A stretch of DNA of 64,000 nt from Cryobacterium sp. Y50 (GTDB lineage Bacteria > Actinomycetota > Actinomycetes > Actinomycetales > Microbacteriaceae), in the NCBI RefSeq assembly GCF_002929805.1, contig NZ_PJJM01000095.1, positions 4,900 through 68,899 on the forward strand, written 5' to 3'. Shown here one piece after another: positions 54,255 to 62,653 of the stretch. The position numbers and the translations under genes were made by a program. Positions within the stretch are counted from its first letter, which is position 1. Each line of letters opens with the position of its first letter. The notes under the pieces are model-generated. The model made no database searches and was not told the DNA's origin. It saw only the letters and a list, made by a program, of their open reading frames with translations.

Positions 54255-55661
54255 GTGCGACGGTGGCTGGCCAGGCCCGATGTGCTCATGGTAGCTGCGA
54301 CAGCGCCGACCTATGTGGCTACCAGGGAAGCGCTCACGGCGCTCTCCCCGCAAGATCTCACCGCCGTCCGTTTTCTCGCTGGCGCTGCCATTATCGGCGT
54401 CCATCTGCTCATCACTCGGCAGCGCCTCACCCTGCGGCGGCACGATATTCCGCGCATGCTCGCCGTCTCCCTCTGCGGCTACGCCGGCTACGGCATGCTG
54501 GTCAACCTCGGTCAGGCCACGGTCCCAGCGGGAACCACGAGCCTGCTGCTCAACATCTCGCCGGTGTTCGCGTTCATCCTCGGATACTTCGTGCTCGTGG
54601 AGCGCACCACCTGGCTTGGCTACCTCGGCATGGTCATCGCCGTCGGCGGCGTCATCGTCATCACCCTCGGCGGCGGGAGCGAGACCGGATTCAACGGCAA
54701 TGCCCTCCTCATCGTGGGTGCAGCCCTGCTCCTGTCCGTCTTTCTGATCGTGCAACAGCCGCTGTTTGCGCGGGTGCCTCCGATTGAAATGGCCTTTTGG
54801 GGCTGTGCCATCGGGGGTTTCACCGCACTGCCGACGGCCCGGTTCGACGTCGATCCGAGCCGGCTGACGGCATCCGTTTGGGTGGCGCTTCTCGTGCTCG
54901 TCGTGGTGAACACCGTGCTGGCCTACTACTTGTGGAATCTGACCCTCTCCCGCACGAGCGTGGCTGAGGGCGGTTCGCTGCTGCTCATCGTGCCGATATT
55001 TTCGCTGCTGCTCGGCTGGCTGCTGCTCAGCGAAGTGCCAACGATCACCGCGCTGGTCGGCGGCGGCGCGGCCCTCGTTGGGGTCGTCATGCTCTCGCGG
55101 GCGACGTCGCGGCGCAAGCAGGCGGGGCTCGGGCTGCTCACCGGAGCGATTCCGATCGTCGGTGTGCTCACCGGGGCGGTGCCGATCATCGGTCTACCGC
55201 GCGAGCACGAAGACGTGGCCGCCCTTAATCTGTCCGATGACGTGACGTTGCAGTTGCATGACATTGCGATCGAGGCAGCGGATGCCGTCGGCGCCCAGTT
55301 GGTCACCGTGTCACTCTGGCGAGAAGAATTCGACGATCTCGTGCGGGTGTACTCCAGCCGGCCGCACGTCTACCAGCTCGGTGGGGTCTCATCAGACCTG
55401 GACGCGAACTGGGTCGAGCAGTGCGTCATCGGGCAGAAGTCGCTTCTTTCGGATGACGAGGCTGGCGACCTTGACCACGAGGGAGTGCTGACCGCGCCCA
55501 ACCGGGCCGCCACCGTCAATGCCGTCATCGTCGACGACGCCGGATTTCTCGGCTGTATGAACTTTCTCGACGCGTCCGGCGCCTATACCGAGGCCAGCGT
55601 CGAACAGGCGAATATCTTCGCCGCCCGTCTGGCCCCTGTCTTGCGACACCTTTCGGCCTGA
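54255..55661 (+). CDS. EamA-family transporter fused to a C-terminal GAF-like domain
   Basis: The first 300 or so residues are a ten-helix EamA permease (NISPVFAFILGYFVLVERTT, NTVLAYYLWNLTLSRTSVAE). A hydrophobic linker with the repeat LTGAIPIVGVLTGAVPIIG follows. The last 140 residues form a soluble alpha/beta GAF-like domain (LHDIAIEAADAVGAQLVTVS, NAVIVDDAGFLGCMNFLDAS). Most EamA proteins end after helix 10, so a sensor-like tail is unusual and may gate transport or signal. GTG 54255 is the start. It follows ugd on the same strand by 73 bp. Confidence 0.8.
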   Translation: MRRWLARPDVLMVAATAPTYVATREALTALSPQDLTAVRFLAGAAIIGVHLLITRQRLTLRRHDIPRMLAVSLCGYAGYGMLVNLGQATVPAGTTSLLLNISPVFAFILGYFVLVERTTWLGYLGMVIAVGGVIVITLGGGSETGFNGNALLIVGAALLLSVFLIVQQPLFARVPPIEMAFWGCAIGGFTALPTARFDVDPSRLTASVWVALLVLVVVNTVLAYYLWNLTLSRTSVAEGGSLLLIVPIFSLLLGWLLLSEVPTITALVGGGAALVGVVMLSRATSRRKQAGLGLLTGAIPIVGVLTGAVPIIGLPREHEDVAALNLSDDVTLQLHDIAIEAADAVGAQLVTVSLWREEFDDLVRVYSSRPHVYQLGGVSSDLDANWVEQCVIGQKSLLSDDEAGDLDHEGVLTAPNRAATVNAVIVDDAGFLGCMNFLDASGAYTEASVEQANIFAARLAPVLRHLSA

Positions 55662-55734
55662 GCCGCCGCGCAGGCCCACCTTGTGAAAGTGGGCCCAGCC
55701 TGCAAACTGCACCGGGTCATGCAGGAGACGCTTG

Positions 55735-56883
55735 GTGCGCCAGCGTAAACTGGTGTCAATGTGGCTTCGGGGAGTGTTCGTGGCGGCCCTCGCAGCCCTT
55801 GCAGCTTGGGGCGTGCACACCGCTCTGCCCGCCATTCCGCTGCTCACTATCGCCGTCGTGTTGGGGATCGTCGTCGGCCAGATCCCCGCTGCGCGTCCCC
55901 TGCTCGTCGGAGCGCTCGCACCCGGCCTCGCGGTCGCTACCAAATCGTTCATGCAGCTCGGAATCGTGCTCCTCGGCCTCAAACTCAGCCTCGTCGACAT
56001 CGCCGCGCTCGGCTGGGTGACAATCGCGACCACGGTCGCGATTGTGCTCATGGCCTTCGCCGGTACTCTCGGACTCGGCCGCTGGTTCGGCCTGCCCGGT
56101 CATCAGCCCCTGCTCATCGCCACCGGATTCAGCATCTGCGGCGCCTCGGCAATCGGGGCCATGAGCGGCGTCGTCAAGGCGAAAGACGAGGAGACCGCCA
56201 CCCCGATTGCCCTGGTGACCCTGTGCGGAACCCTTGCGATCGCCGTGTTGCCGCTGTTGTGGCATCCGCTTGGGCTCAGCGCCCTGCAATTCGGACACTG
56301 GGTCGGCGCCGGCGTGCACGACGTCGGCCAGGTCGTCGCGACCGCACAAATCGCCGGCTCGGCCGCTCTGGCCGTCGCCCTCGTCGTCAAACTCACCCGC
56401 GTGCTCATGCTCGCCCCGATCGTGGCCGTCGCGTCTATAGTCGAGCGCCGTCGTCTCGGCGTGATCGAAGCGGATGCCGCCACTCCGGTCGACCCCGCGG
56501 GCGGCGACGTTGGCGTGTCTGGCCCAGGTTTCGCTGACCGCGCTTCCTCTGACTCACCTGCCGCAGAGCCCGGCGCCGGCGACCCAGCCGGGTCTGGCCC
56601 CGTCGCCCGAATCTCTTCGTCGACGAGGCCACCGATCGTTCCGCTGTTCGTCGCGGGGTTCATCGTCGCGATGCTGGTGCGTACGCTGATTCCGCTGCCC
56701 GTTGAGGTCCTCGAGACCACTGACCTGCTGCAAACCGCACTGCTGGCCATGGCGCTTTTTGCCCTCGGGGCGGCCGTCAATCTCGGCACGTTGCTGCGCA
56801 CGGGTGGCCGGGCACTGGCCGTCGGGCTGCTCTCCTGGTCTCTGATCGCCGCACTGGCCTTCGGTGCCGTGCAGCTTTTCTGA
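55735..56883 (+). CDS. YeiH family (UPF0324) putative sulfate exporter
   Basis: The protein is a roughly ten-helix membrane protein with the YeiH signatures SFMQLGIVLLGLKLSLVDI, ATGFSICGASAIGAMSGVVK, LCGTLAIAVLPLLWHPLGL and GAGVHDVGQVVATAQ. A loop of about 65 residues rich in Gly, Ala, Ser, Pro and Asp (about 236-300) is inserted before the last helices and is not typical of the family. GTG 55735 has an AGGAG 7 bp upstream; ATG 55759 is an alternative. The function of this family is tentative. Confidence 0.87.
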   Translation: MRQRKLVSMWLRGVFVAALAALAAWGVHTALPAIPLLTIAVVLGIVVGQIPAARPLLVGALAPGLAVATKSFMQLGIVLLGLKLSLVDIAALGWVTIATTVAIVLMAFAGTLGLGRWFGLPGHQPLLIATGFSICGASAIGAMSGVVKAKDEETATPIALVTLCGTLAIAVLPLLWHPLGLSALQFGHWVGAGVHDVGQVVATAQIAGSAALAVALVVKLTRVLMLAPIVAVASIVERRRLGVIEADAATPVDPAGGDVGVSGPGFADRASSDSPAAEPGAGDPAGSGPVARISSSTRPPIVPLFVAGFIVAMLVRTLIPLPVEVLETTDLLQTALLAMALFALGAAVNLGTLLRTGGRALAVGLLSWSLIAALAFGAVQLF

Positions 56884-56939
56884 CCATTGATGATCGAATT
56901 TGCTACTCTAGAGTCAGAAGTAATCACTTAGGAGCGCGC

Positions 56940-57725
56940 ATGGCTGAGATCGTCGTTGTCGAGAGCAAGCAGGCCGCGGGGGAGCTGGTAGCCACAGAAA
57001 TTCGCCGGCTGATCGAGTCGAAGGCCGATACCGTGCTGGGGCTCGCGACCGGGTCTACGCCCTTGCCGGTCTATGCGGCCCTCGCGGCATCGTTCCGGGC
57101 TAACCCGCTCGACGTGTCGCGGGTGCGTGGATTCGCGCTCGACGAATATGTAGGGCTGCCTGCGGAGCACCCCGAAAGCTATCGCACGGTGATTACCCGT
57201 GACGTCATCGGGCCGCTCGGCTTGACGCCGAACCAGATTCAGGTTCCGAACGGTGACGTTGCGACGCTCGAGCACGCCGGCGCAAAATACGAGCGTGCGA
57301 TCGAGGCCGCCGGCGGAATCGACCTGCAGATTCTCGGCATCGGCCGCACCGGCCACCTCGGATTCAACGAACCCGGCTCCTCCTTCGCCTCATGCACCCG
57401 GGTCAAGACTCTTGCCCCGAAGTCCCGCGCAGATAACGCGCGCTTCTTCGCTTTGCCCGAGGACGTACCCAGGCACTGCATCACGCAGGGGCTCGGCACA
57501 ATCCGGCGCGCCCGCCATCTCGTGCTGCTCGCGTTCGGCGTTGAGAAGGCCACCGCGATCGCGGCCGCGGTCGAGGGCCCGGTAACCGCAAGCCAGCCCG
57601 GGTCGGCCATTCAGTTGCACGCGCACGTCACGGTCGTCCTCGACGAAGAAGCCGCCGCCCAGCTCGCCGGTCTCGACTACTACCGCTACATCTGGGCCAA
57701 CAAGCCAGCCTGGCAGGGCATCTGA
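56940..57725 (+). CDS. nagB: Glucosamine-6-phosphate deaminase
   Basis: It turns glucosamine-6-phosphate into fructose-6-phosphate and ammonia, the last step of amino-sugar use. The 261 residues show VLGLATGSTPLPVYAAL, the catalytic-type Asp68 in GFALDEYVGLPAEHPESY, and GIGRTGHLGFNEPGSSF. AGGAG precedes ATG 56940. It is convergent with nagA, on the other strand from the nagA-deoR-kinase unit, and probably belongs to the same regulon. Confidence 0.95.
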   Translation: MAEIVVVESKQAAGELVATEIRRLIESKADTVLGLATGSTPLPVYAALAASFRANPLDVSRVRGFALDEYVGLPAEHPESYRTVITRDVIGPLGLTPNQIQVPNGDVATLEHAGAKYERAIEAAGGIDLQILGIGRTGHLGFNEPGSSFASCTRVKTLAPKSRADNARFFALPEDVPRHCITQGLGTIRRARHLVLLAFGVEKATAIAAAVEGPVTASQPGSAIQLHAHVTVVLDEEAAAQLAGLDYYRYIWANKPAWQGI

Positions 57726-57824
57726 GCCGTGCCGACGGTGCCTGTCGGTACCCAACACGGGCAGAATTGGAACACTCCGGGTAAATCGAGTCGAGATTGC
57801 GGCGGTTCTCGAAATCTGCCGGTG

Positions 57825-59204
57825 TTATCTAGGCGGAATGTCGAACGAGAGCCGTTGCCCCGCAGCGAAGACCTCCTCGACCGCGAAGTCGTCACTCAGG
57901 AGCACGGCGTCGGCGGCGAATCCGGGAGCGAGCAGCCCGAGATCGTGCGCGCGGCCAATAGCGCGGGCCGGCGTCTCGGTCAGCGCGGTCACGGCCTCCG
58001 CGATCGGTATTCCTACCTCGAAGACTGCCCGCCGCAGTGCCGCATCGAGGGTCAGCGTCGACCCCGCTATCGCTCCGCAAACGGCTGCCGCCTCGTCGCG
58101 GGCAGACCCGATGACCGCGCCGCCCACGCGATCTACGACGCCGATAGTGCGATCGACCATGCGGTCTACAGTGCGGTCGACAGTGCGGTCAACGCTGCGG
58201 GCGTCGACGGCGAGCCGGGCGACTCCGTCGACCACGACCACCGCGAGCGACCCCAACCGATACTCGCCGTCGCCAAACCCGGTCGCGGCCATCGCGTCGG
58301 TCACCAGGGCGATGCGCCCGGGAGCCCCGGCGAAGGCGAGGCGCACCACCTCCGGATGCACGTGCACCCCATCGTTGATGATCTCGAGCGTGACCCCGCC
58401 CGACCGCATCGCTGCCACCACCGGGCCCGGCGCCCGGTGATGAATGCCGTGCATGGCGTTGAATGCGTGCGTGAGCACGGACGCACCCGCATTGAATGCG
58501 GCGCAGGCCTGGGAGTAGTCTGCGGCGCTGTGTCCGATCGCGACAGCGACCCCGGCGTCGACGAAGCGAGTAATGGCGGCCCCGGCGCCGGGCAGCTCGG
58601 GGGCGAGCGTGATCTGACGCAGGTACCCGTGGGAGGCGAGGAGCAGGCGATCGGTGGCTGCGGCATCCGCTGCCCGTAGCAGCGCCGGATCGTGCGCGCC
58701 GCGAAAAGCAGCGTCGAGGAACGGGCCCTCAAGGTGCGCGCCGAGAACGAGCGGGTCCGCTTCGGCGGCGGCGGCGATGATGCCGAGCCGGGATTCGAGG
58801 TCGAATAGCTGAGCGGTCACCAACGAGAGCACCGACCGGGTCGTGCCGTGCGCCCGATGCACGGCGAGAGCGGTGCGAATGCCCGACAAGCCGTCGTCGA
58901 AGGCGGCCCCGCCCGCTCCGTGGCAGTGAATATCGATGAAGCCCGGCGTCAGCCAGCGCCCGCGGGCATCGACGATCTCGGCAGCGGATGCCGCAGCGGG
59001 CGTCCCCCCGCCCCGCGTCGACACCGAAACGGTCGCGAAATCGGCCGCGGAGGCTGACTTCGAGGTCGAACCGACGAGACCACGCCAGCAATCGCCCGTG
59101 CCGACCGCTGACACGGTGTCGCTGGCGAACGCGACCCACGCATCGAGTGTCAGGGTACCTCCGGACACGAGCCGCGCCGAGTGGATTACCCGGGTCACGT
59201 TCAT
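57825..59204 (-). CDS. nagA: N-acetylglucosamine-6-phosphate deacetylase
   Basis: It removes acetate from GlcNAc-6-phosphate. Metal and substrate motifs are PGFIDIHCHGAGG (His93, His95), HLEGPFLD, AIGHSAADY, THAFNAMHG and VTDAMAATG. ATG 59204 has a GGGAGGCGTC ribosome site. At 459 residues it is longer than usual (about 380-400). Extra length comes from a Ser/Thr/Ala-rich stretch near residues 38-75 and a tandem VDRT repeat near residues 330-352 encoded by five 12-bp units. It is the last gene after the kinase and DeoR regulator. Confidence 0.92.
   Translation of the reverse strand: MNVTRVIHSARLVSGGTLTLDAWVAFASDTVSAVGTGDCWRGLVGSTSKSASAADFATVSVSTRGGGTPAAASAAEIVDARGRWLTPGFIDIHCHGAGGAAFDDGLSGIRTALAVHRAHGTTRSVLSLVTAQLFDLESRLGIIAAAAEADPLVLGAHLEGPFLDAAFRGAHDPALLRAADAAATDRLLLASHGYLRQITLAPELPGAGAAITRFVDAGVAVAIGHSAADYSQACAAFNAGASVLTHAFNAMHGIHHRAPGPVVAAMRSGGVTLEIINDGVHVHPEVVRLAFAGAPGRIALVTDAMAATGFGDGEYRLGSLAVVVVDGVARLAVDARSVDRTVDRTVDRMVDRTIGVVDRVGGAVIGSARDEAAAVCGAIAGSTLTLDAALRRAVFEVGIPIAEAVTALTETPARAIGRAHDLGLLAPGFAADAVLLSDDFAVEEVFAAGQRLSFDIPPR
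58147..58206. repeat. Five 12-bp tandem units inside nagA
   Basis: Units read GTGCGATCGACC, ATGCGGTCTACA, GTGCGGTCGACA, GTGCGGTCAACG and CTGCGGGCGTCG on the plus strand. The minus strand codes for a run of VDRT/VDRM-like tetrapeptides. The length is a multiple of three, so the frame is kept. Confidence 0.85.
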
Positions 59205-59298
59205 GACGCCTCCCGTCCGGTGAAATCGCCGTGAGCAAACCGGGCCGCGTCCAGGCCGTTGAGCAGAGACCCGCCGCGCCGCGCCGCGCACACCACGC

Positions 59299-60084
59299 TC
59301 ACGCGACAATCACCTCGAGCCCGGCCTCGGCGAAAGCGGCCAGCTGCTCGGCCGATATGCCGGCGTCGGTGATGAGCGCGCTGAACTGGTCGAGGGCGTT
59401 GAGGGCGGCGAAGGCTACACGTCCGATCTTGCTCGAATCCGCCACGAGCACCGCTCGGGTGGCCCGCCCGGCCATGAGGGTGTTGACGGCGGCTTCGCGC
59501 TCGTCGTTCACCGTGGCCCCGAGTACCGGGTCGATGCCGTTCACCCCGATGAACGCCAGATCGAGGCGCACCTGGGTGAGCACCGATTCGGCGTAGGCGC
59601 CGACCAGCTCGTAGGAGCGCGCGTGTACGACTCCGCCGGTCACCACGGTCTTGATCTGCGGCCGCATCGCGAGTTGCGCGGCAATATTGATCGCGTTCGT
59701 CACGACCGTGAGGTTGGCGTGCGGGCTGGCCTGCGCAATATCCGCGCGGGAACTCAGCACACCGGCAATTGCGGTACTGGTCGTGCCGCCGCAGAGCCCG
59801 ACGATATCGCCGCGGGTCACGAGTGCGCTCGCCGCCTGGGCGATCTGCAGTTTCTCGGGCGCATGCCGTTCCTGCTTGTAGCGTGCCGGCAGGTCGTAGG
59901 CGACGGATTGCCCGATCGCACCGCCGCGCGTGCGGGTGAGCAGCTGCTGCTCGGCGAGGGTATCGAGGTCCCGGCGCGCGGTCGCGGCAGACACTCCGAG
60001 CTTGGTGATGATGTCATCGACCTCAACCTGCCCCGAATCGGCGAGCAGGTCGAGCACGGCGGCGAGCCGTTCGGCGCGGTTCAT
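59299..60084 (-). CDS. DeoR/GlpR family transcriptional regulator (amino-sugar locus)
   Basis: The 261-residue protein has an N-terminal DeoR helix-turn-helix (NRAERLAAVLDLLADSGQVE, VSAATARRDLDTLAEQQLLT, RGGAIGQS) and a sugar-phosphate sensor domain (GLCGGTTSTAIAGVL, AFIGVNGIDPVLGATVNDER, VADSSKIGRVAFAAL). ATG 60084 overlaps the stop of the sugar kinase by 4 bp, and nagA follows after 94 bp. It probably represses amino-sugar genes until a phosphorylated sugar appears (inference). Confidence 0.9.
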   Translation of the reverse strand: MNRAERLAAVLDLLADSGQVEVDDIITKLGVSAATARRDLDTLAEQQLLTRTRGGAIGQSVAYDLPARYKQERHAPEKLQIAQAASALVTRGDIVGLCGGTTSTAIAGVLSSRADIAQASPHANLTVVTNAINIAAQLAMRPQIKTVVTGGVVHARSYELVGAYAESVLTQVRLDLAFIGVNGIDPVLGATVNDEREAAVNTLMAGRATRAVLVADSSKIGRVAFAALNALDQFSALITDAGISAEQLAAFAEAGLEVIVA

Positions 60085-61124
60085 GGTCGCTCGCTTTCGT
60101 GAAGGGTCGGATCATCAAGAGACGCTCGGGCGCCAGCAAATTGCGCGGACTGCGCGGTCGCTATGGTCGGGGAGTAGGCCGCTGCAGACGCCTCGACCTC
60201 CAATGCCCCGCGCGCCCGCAGCGCCGCCCCGAGTAACCCGGCGTTTTCGCCAAGCAACGCCGGCACGATAAGCGGATGCCGGTGAAAGCTCAGCAGCGCG
60301 TTCACCCGTTCCCGAAGCGGTTCGAACAGGGCAGGCCCGGCCTGAGCGAGCCCGCCGCCGATCACAATCGCCTCCGGCGCGAGCACTGCGGCGAGTTGGG
60401 CGATGGTCACCGCCAAGGCATCGAGCGCCTCGGTCCAGACCCGCTCGGCAGCCGGGTCGCCGACCGCCACACGGGCAAGCACGAATCGCGCGCCCGCCGG
60501 GGGCGTGCCGGTCAACAATCCGTAGCGGCGCGAAATGGCGCCGGCGGAGGCGAGTGTTTCGAGGCATCCGTTCGCGCCGCACGCGCACGGCAGGCCGTGC
60601 GGCTCGACGATCGAGTGTCCGAGCTCGCCGGCGAACCCACCGGCGCTGTGTGGACGGCCGCCGAGAAACAGCGAGCAGGAGAGCCCGGTGCCGATCACGA
60701 TAACGATTACATCGGAGAATCCGTGCGCGGCTCCGAGCGCGAACTCGGCCGCGCCGGCCGCCCGCGCGTCGTGTGAGAAGGAGGCTGGCAGCCCCAGCCG
60801 CGCACCGGCCAGTGTCTGAAACGGAATTTCGGTCCAGTTCAGATTGACGGCGCGGTGCACGATTCCGACGGAGTCGTCGATGATTCCGGGGGCGATCAGG
60901 CCGACCGCCTGCGGGGCGACGCGCGGAAAATTACTGATCAGGGCGTCGGCGAGCTGTTGCACCTGGTCGAGTACGGCATCCGCTGTGCCGTCGGGCGATA
61001 CCGCGGTCGGGGCCCGGCGCACCCCGATCAGGTTGCCATCTGCGTCGACCAGGGCGCCCTTAATGTCGGTGCCGCCGATGTCGAACGCGAGCACGGGGGC
61101 GCCGGGCCCAAGTAGAGGGGTCAT
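60081..61124 (-). CDS. nagK: ROK family sugar kinase (probable N-acetylglucosamine kinase)
   Basis: A ROK kinase of 347 residues: ATP loop LAFDIGGTDIKGALVDADG at the start, VIVIGTGLSCSLFLGGRPH, and the ROK zinc signature CACGANGCLETLASAG with HS in GELGHSIVEPHG. The neighbours nagA, nagB and DeoR suggest GlcNAc or glucosamine as substrate; sequence alone does not separate this from glucokinase. ATG 61124 is chosen because the ATP loop starts 12 residues later. Its stop overlaps the DeoR start (ATGA). Confidence 0.87.
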   Translation of the reverse strand: MTPLLGPGAPVLAFDIGGTDIKGALVDADGNLIGVRRAPTAVSPDGTADAVLDQVQQLADALISNFPRVAPQAVGLIAPGIIDDSVGIVHRAVNLNWTEIPFQTLAGARLGLPASFSHDARAAGAAEFALGAAHGFSDVIVIVIGTGLSCSLFLGGRPHSAGGFAGELGHSIVEPHGLPCACGANGCLETLASAGAISRRYGLLTGTPPAGARFVLARVAVGDPAAERVWTEALDALAVTIAQLAAVLAPEAIVIGGGLAQAGPALFEPLRERVNALLSFHRHPLIVPALLGENAGLLGAALRARGALEVEASAAAYSPTIATAQSAQFAGARASLDDPTLHESERP

Positions 61125-61183
61125 AAGGGGTCCGAAATTGATTGATACTGATCGAAAACGAGGCTTCTCAATCACTGTAGTCG

Positions 61184-61248
61184 TTGACAACACCGCGTCA
61201 ACGCGCCTACTCTGAACTCACGGCAATTATGCAAACGACTTGCATAAT
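61184..61248 (+). promoter_or_regulatory. Promoter and operators of the ROK regulator gene
   Basis: A -35/-10 pair TTGACA (61184-61189) and TACTCT (61208-61213) is separated by 18 bp. An inverted repeat CGTTGAC...GTCAACG (61182-61188, 61197-61203) overlaps the -35. A second, perfect one, ATTATGCAA-ACGAC-TTGCATAAT, spans 61226-61248 just downstream. Both are candidate sites for the ROK or DeoR regulator at this divergent promoter. Confidence 0.75.
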
Positions 61249-61277
61249 GCTCACCACGACGTGAGAGAGATATCGCC

Positions 61278-62624
61278 ATGGCACTGTCCGGACACCACGA
61301 ACGTGAAATGCTCGCTTTTCGCCGCCGCAATTCCGCCGCCTGTATCGGCGCTCTGCGCGACCACGGCGTGCTCACGGTCAGTGAACTGGCCCGCATTACC
61401 GGCCTCTCCCGACCCACCGTCGAATCGATCGTCGCCGACTTCGAAACCCACGGCCTGGTCACGCACGAGCAGCAGGCGGCCACCGCTACCAAAGGCCGCC
61501 CGGCCCGCCGGGTCGCATTCAACGCCTCCGCCGGTTACGTCGCCGGCATAGATCTTGGGCTGCACCGCGTCACAGTGCTGATCAGCGACCTCGCCGGCAC
61601 CATCGTCGGTACCGCGCTCCATGACATCGACACCGACATCACCGGATCCGAACTCATCAGCCTCGCCGCCGCGACCCTCAAACGGGCGCTCGCCAGACTT
61701 GACGCGACCCGGCTCGCCGCTGTCACGGTCTGCATTTCGGGCATAGTAGATGCCTCCGGCCGAGTCCTGCAGAGCAACGTGCTGCCCGAATGGAACGGAC
61801 TCGGCCTGTCCGCGAGCCTCAGCCGGCAGTTGGCCTGCCCCGTCATCGTCGAAAATGACGTCAACATGGCCGCTCTCGGCGAGCTGCACGCCGGTGCGGC
61901 GCAGAACGCCGACGACGTCGTGTTCATCATGGTCGGGCACCGCGTGAGCGCCGCCATCATCCTCGGCGGAGCGCTGCACCGCGGCCGAAACTTTGCCGCC
62001 GGCGAGGTCGGCGACCTCGAATCCACCGGCTGGGGCTACCAAGACGTGCACGAGACGAGCGTGCTCGGCGCGTTTCTCGGACGTGACCCGGAAGAGGTCT
62101 TTGCCGCAGCACAGGCTGGTGACGCGGACGCCCTGCAGCTGGTCTCCCGGTTCGCGCACCGCATTATCCGCGGCATCGCCGTCGTCGGGCTGACCGTCGA
62201 CCCCGACGTCATCGTGATCGGCGGCGGGCTCTCCGTCGGGCCAGTGCTGCTCGGTGTGCTGCAGGCCGAACTTGCCCGCCTGGTTACCCGCAGCACGCAG
62301 CCGCCGCTCGTCTCGTCGGCCCTCGGCCGCAACGGCGTCGCCCTCGGTGGCCTGGTGCGGTCCCTCGAAGTCCTCTCGGAACGCCTCTACGGCTCCACCG
62401 ACATCACCGTGCCGCGGTTCAGTTTGCCCGCCATTGGCTCCATTCAAGCTGATGCCGCCGCGTCCGGAGTCGCGAATCCTGACGCCGCGGACTTCGGCAC
62501 CAGTGCCGCCACGACTGAGCCGGGCGTGACTGGGCCGGCCGCAGCCGAGTCCGTCACCTTCGGTGCCCGCCTGGCAACCTACGCGGCCAGTGCAAACGCC
62601 ACCGCCACCCACTCACTTTCCTGA
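61278..62624 (+). CDS. ROK family transcriptional regulator
   Basis: The 448-residue protein has an N-terminal winged helix-turn-helix (ALRDHGVLTVSELARITGLS, RPTVESIVADFETHGLV) and a ROK sugar-binding domain (YVAGIDLGLHRVTVLISDLA, VIVENDVNMAALGELHAG). The kinase zinc cysteines are absent, and a low-complexity Ala/Thr tail extends beyond the domain. NagC-like proteins of this kind sense amino sugars. It is divergent from the sugar kinase and lies 29 bp before the ABC transporter, so it probably controls both. Confidence 0.9.
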   Translation: MALSGHHEREMLAFRRRNSAACIGALRDHGVLTVSELARITGLSRPTVESIVADFETHGLVTHEQQAATATKGRPARRVAFNASAGYVAGIDLGLHRVTVLISDLAGTIVGTALHDIDTDITGSELISLAAATLKRALARLDATRLAAVTVCISGIVDASGRVLQSNVLPEWNGLGLSASLSRQLACPVIVENDVNMAALGELHAGAAQNADDVVFIMVGHRVSAAIILGGALHRGRNFAAGEVGDLESTGWGYQDVHETSVLGAFLGRDPEEVFAAAQAGDADALQLVSRFAHRIIRGIAVVGLTVDPDVIVIGGGLSVGPVLLGVLQAELARLVTRSTQPPLVSSALGRNGVALGGLVRSLEVLSERLYGSTDITVPRFSLPAIGSIQADAAASGVANPDAADFGTSAATTEPGVTGPAAAESVTFGARLATYAASANATATHSLS

Positions 62625-62653
62625 CCATCCATCACACACAGCAGGGGATTCCC

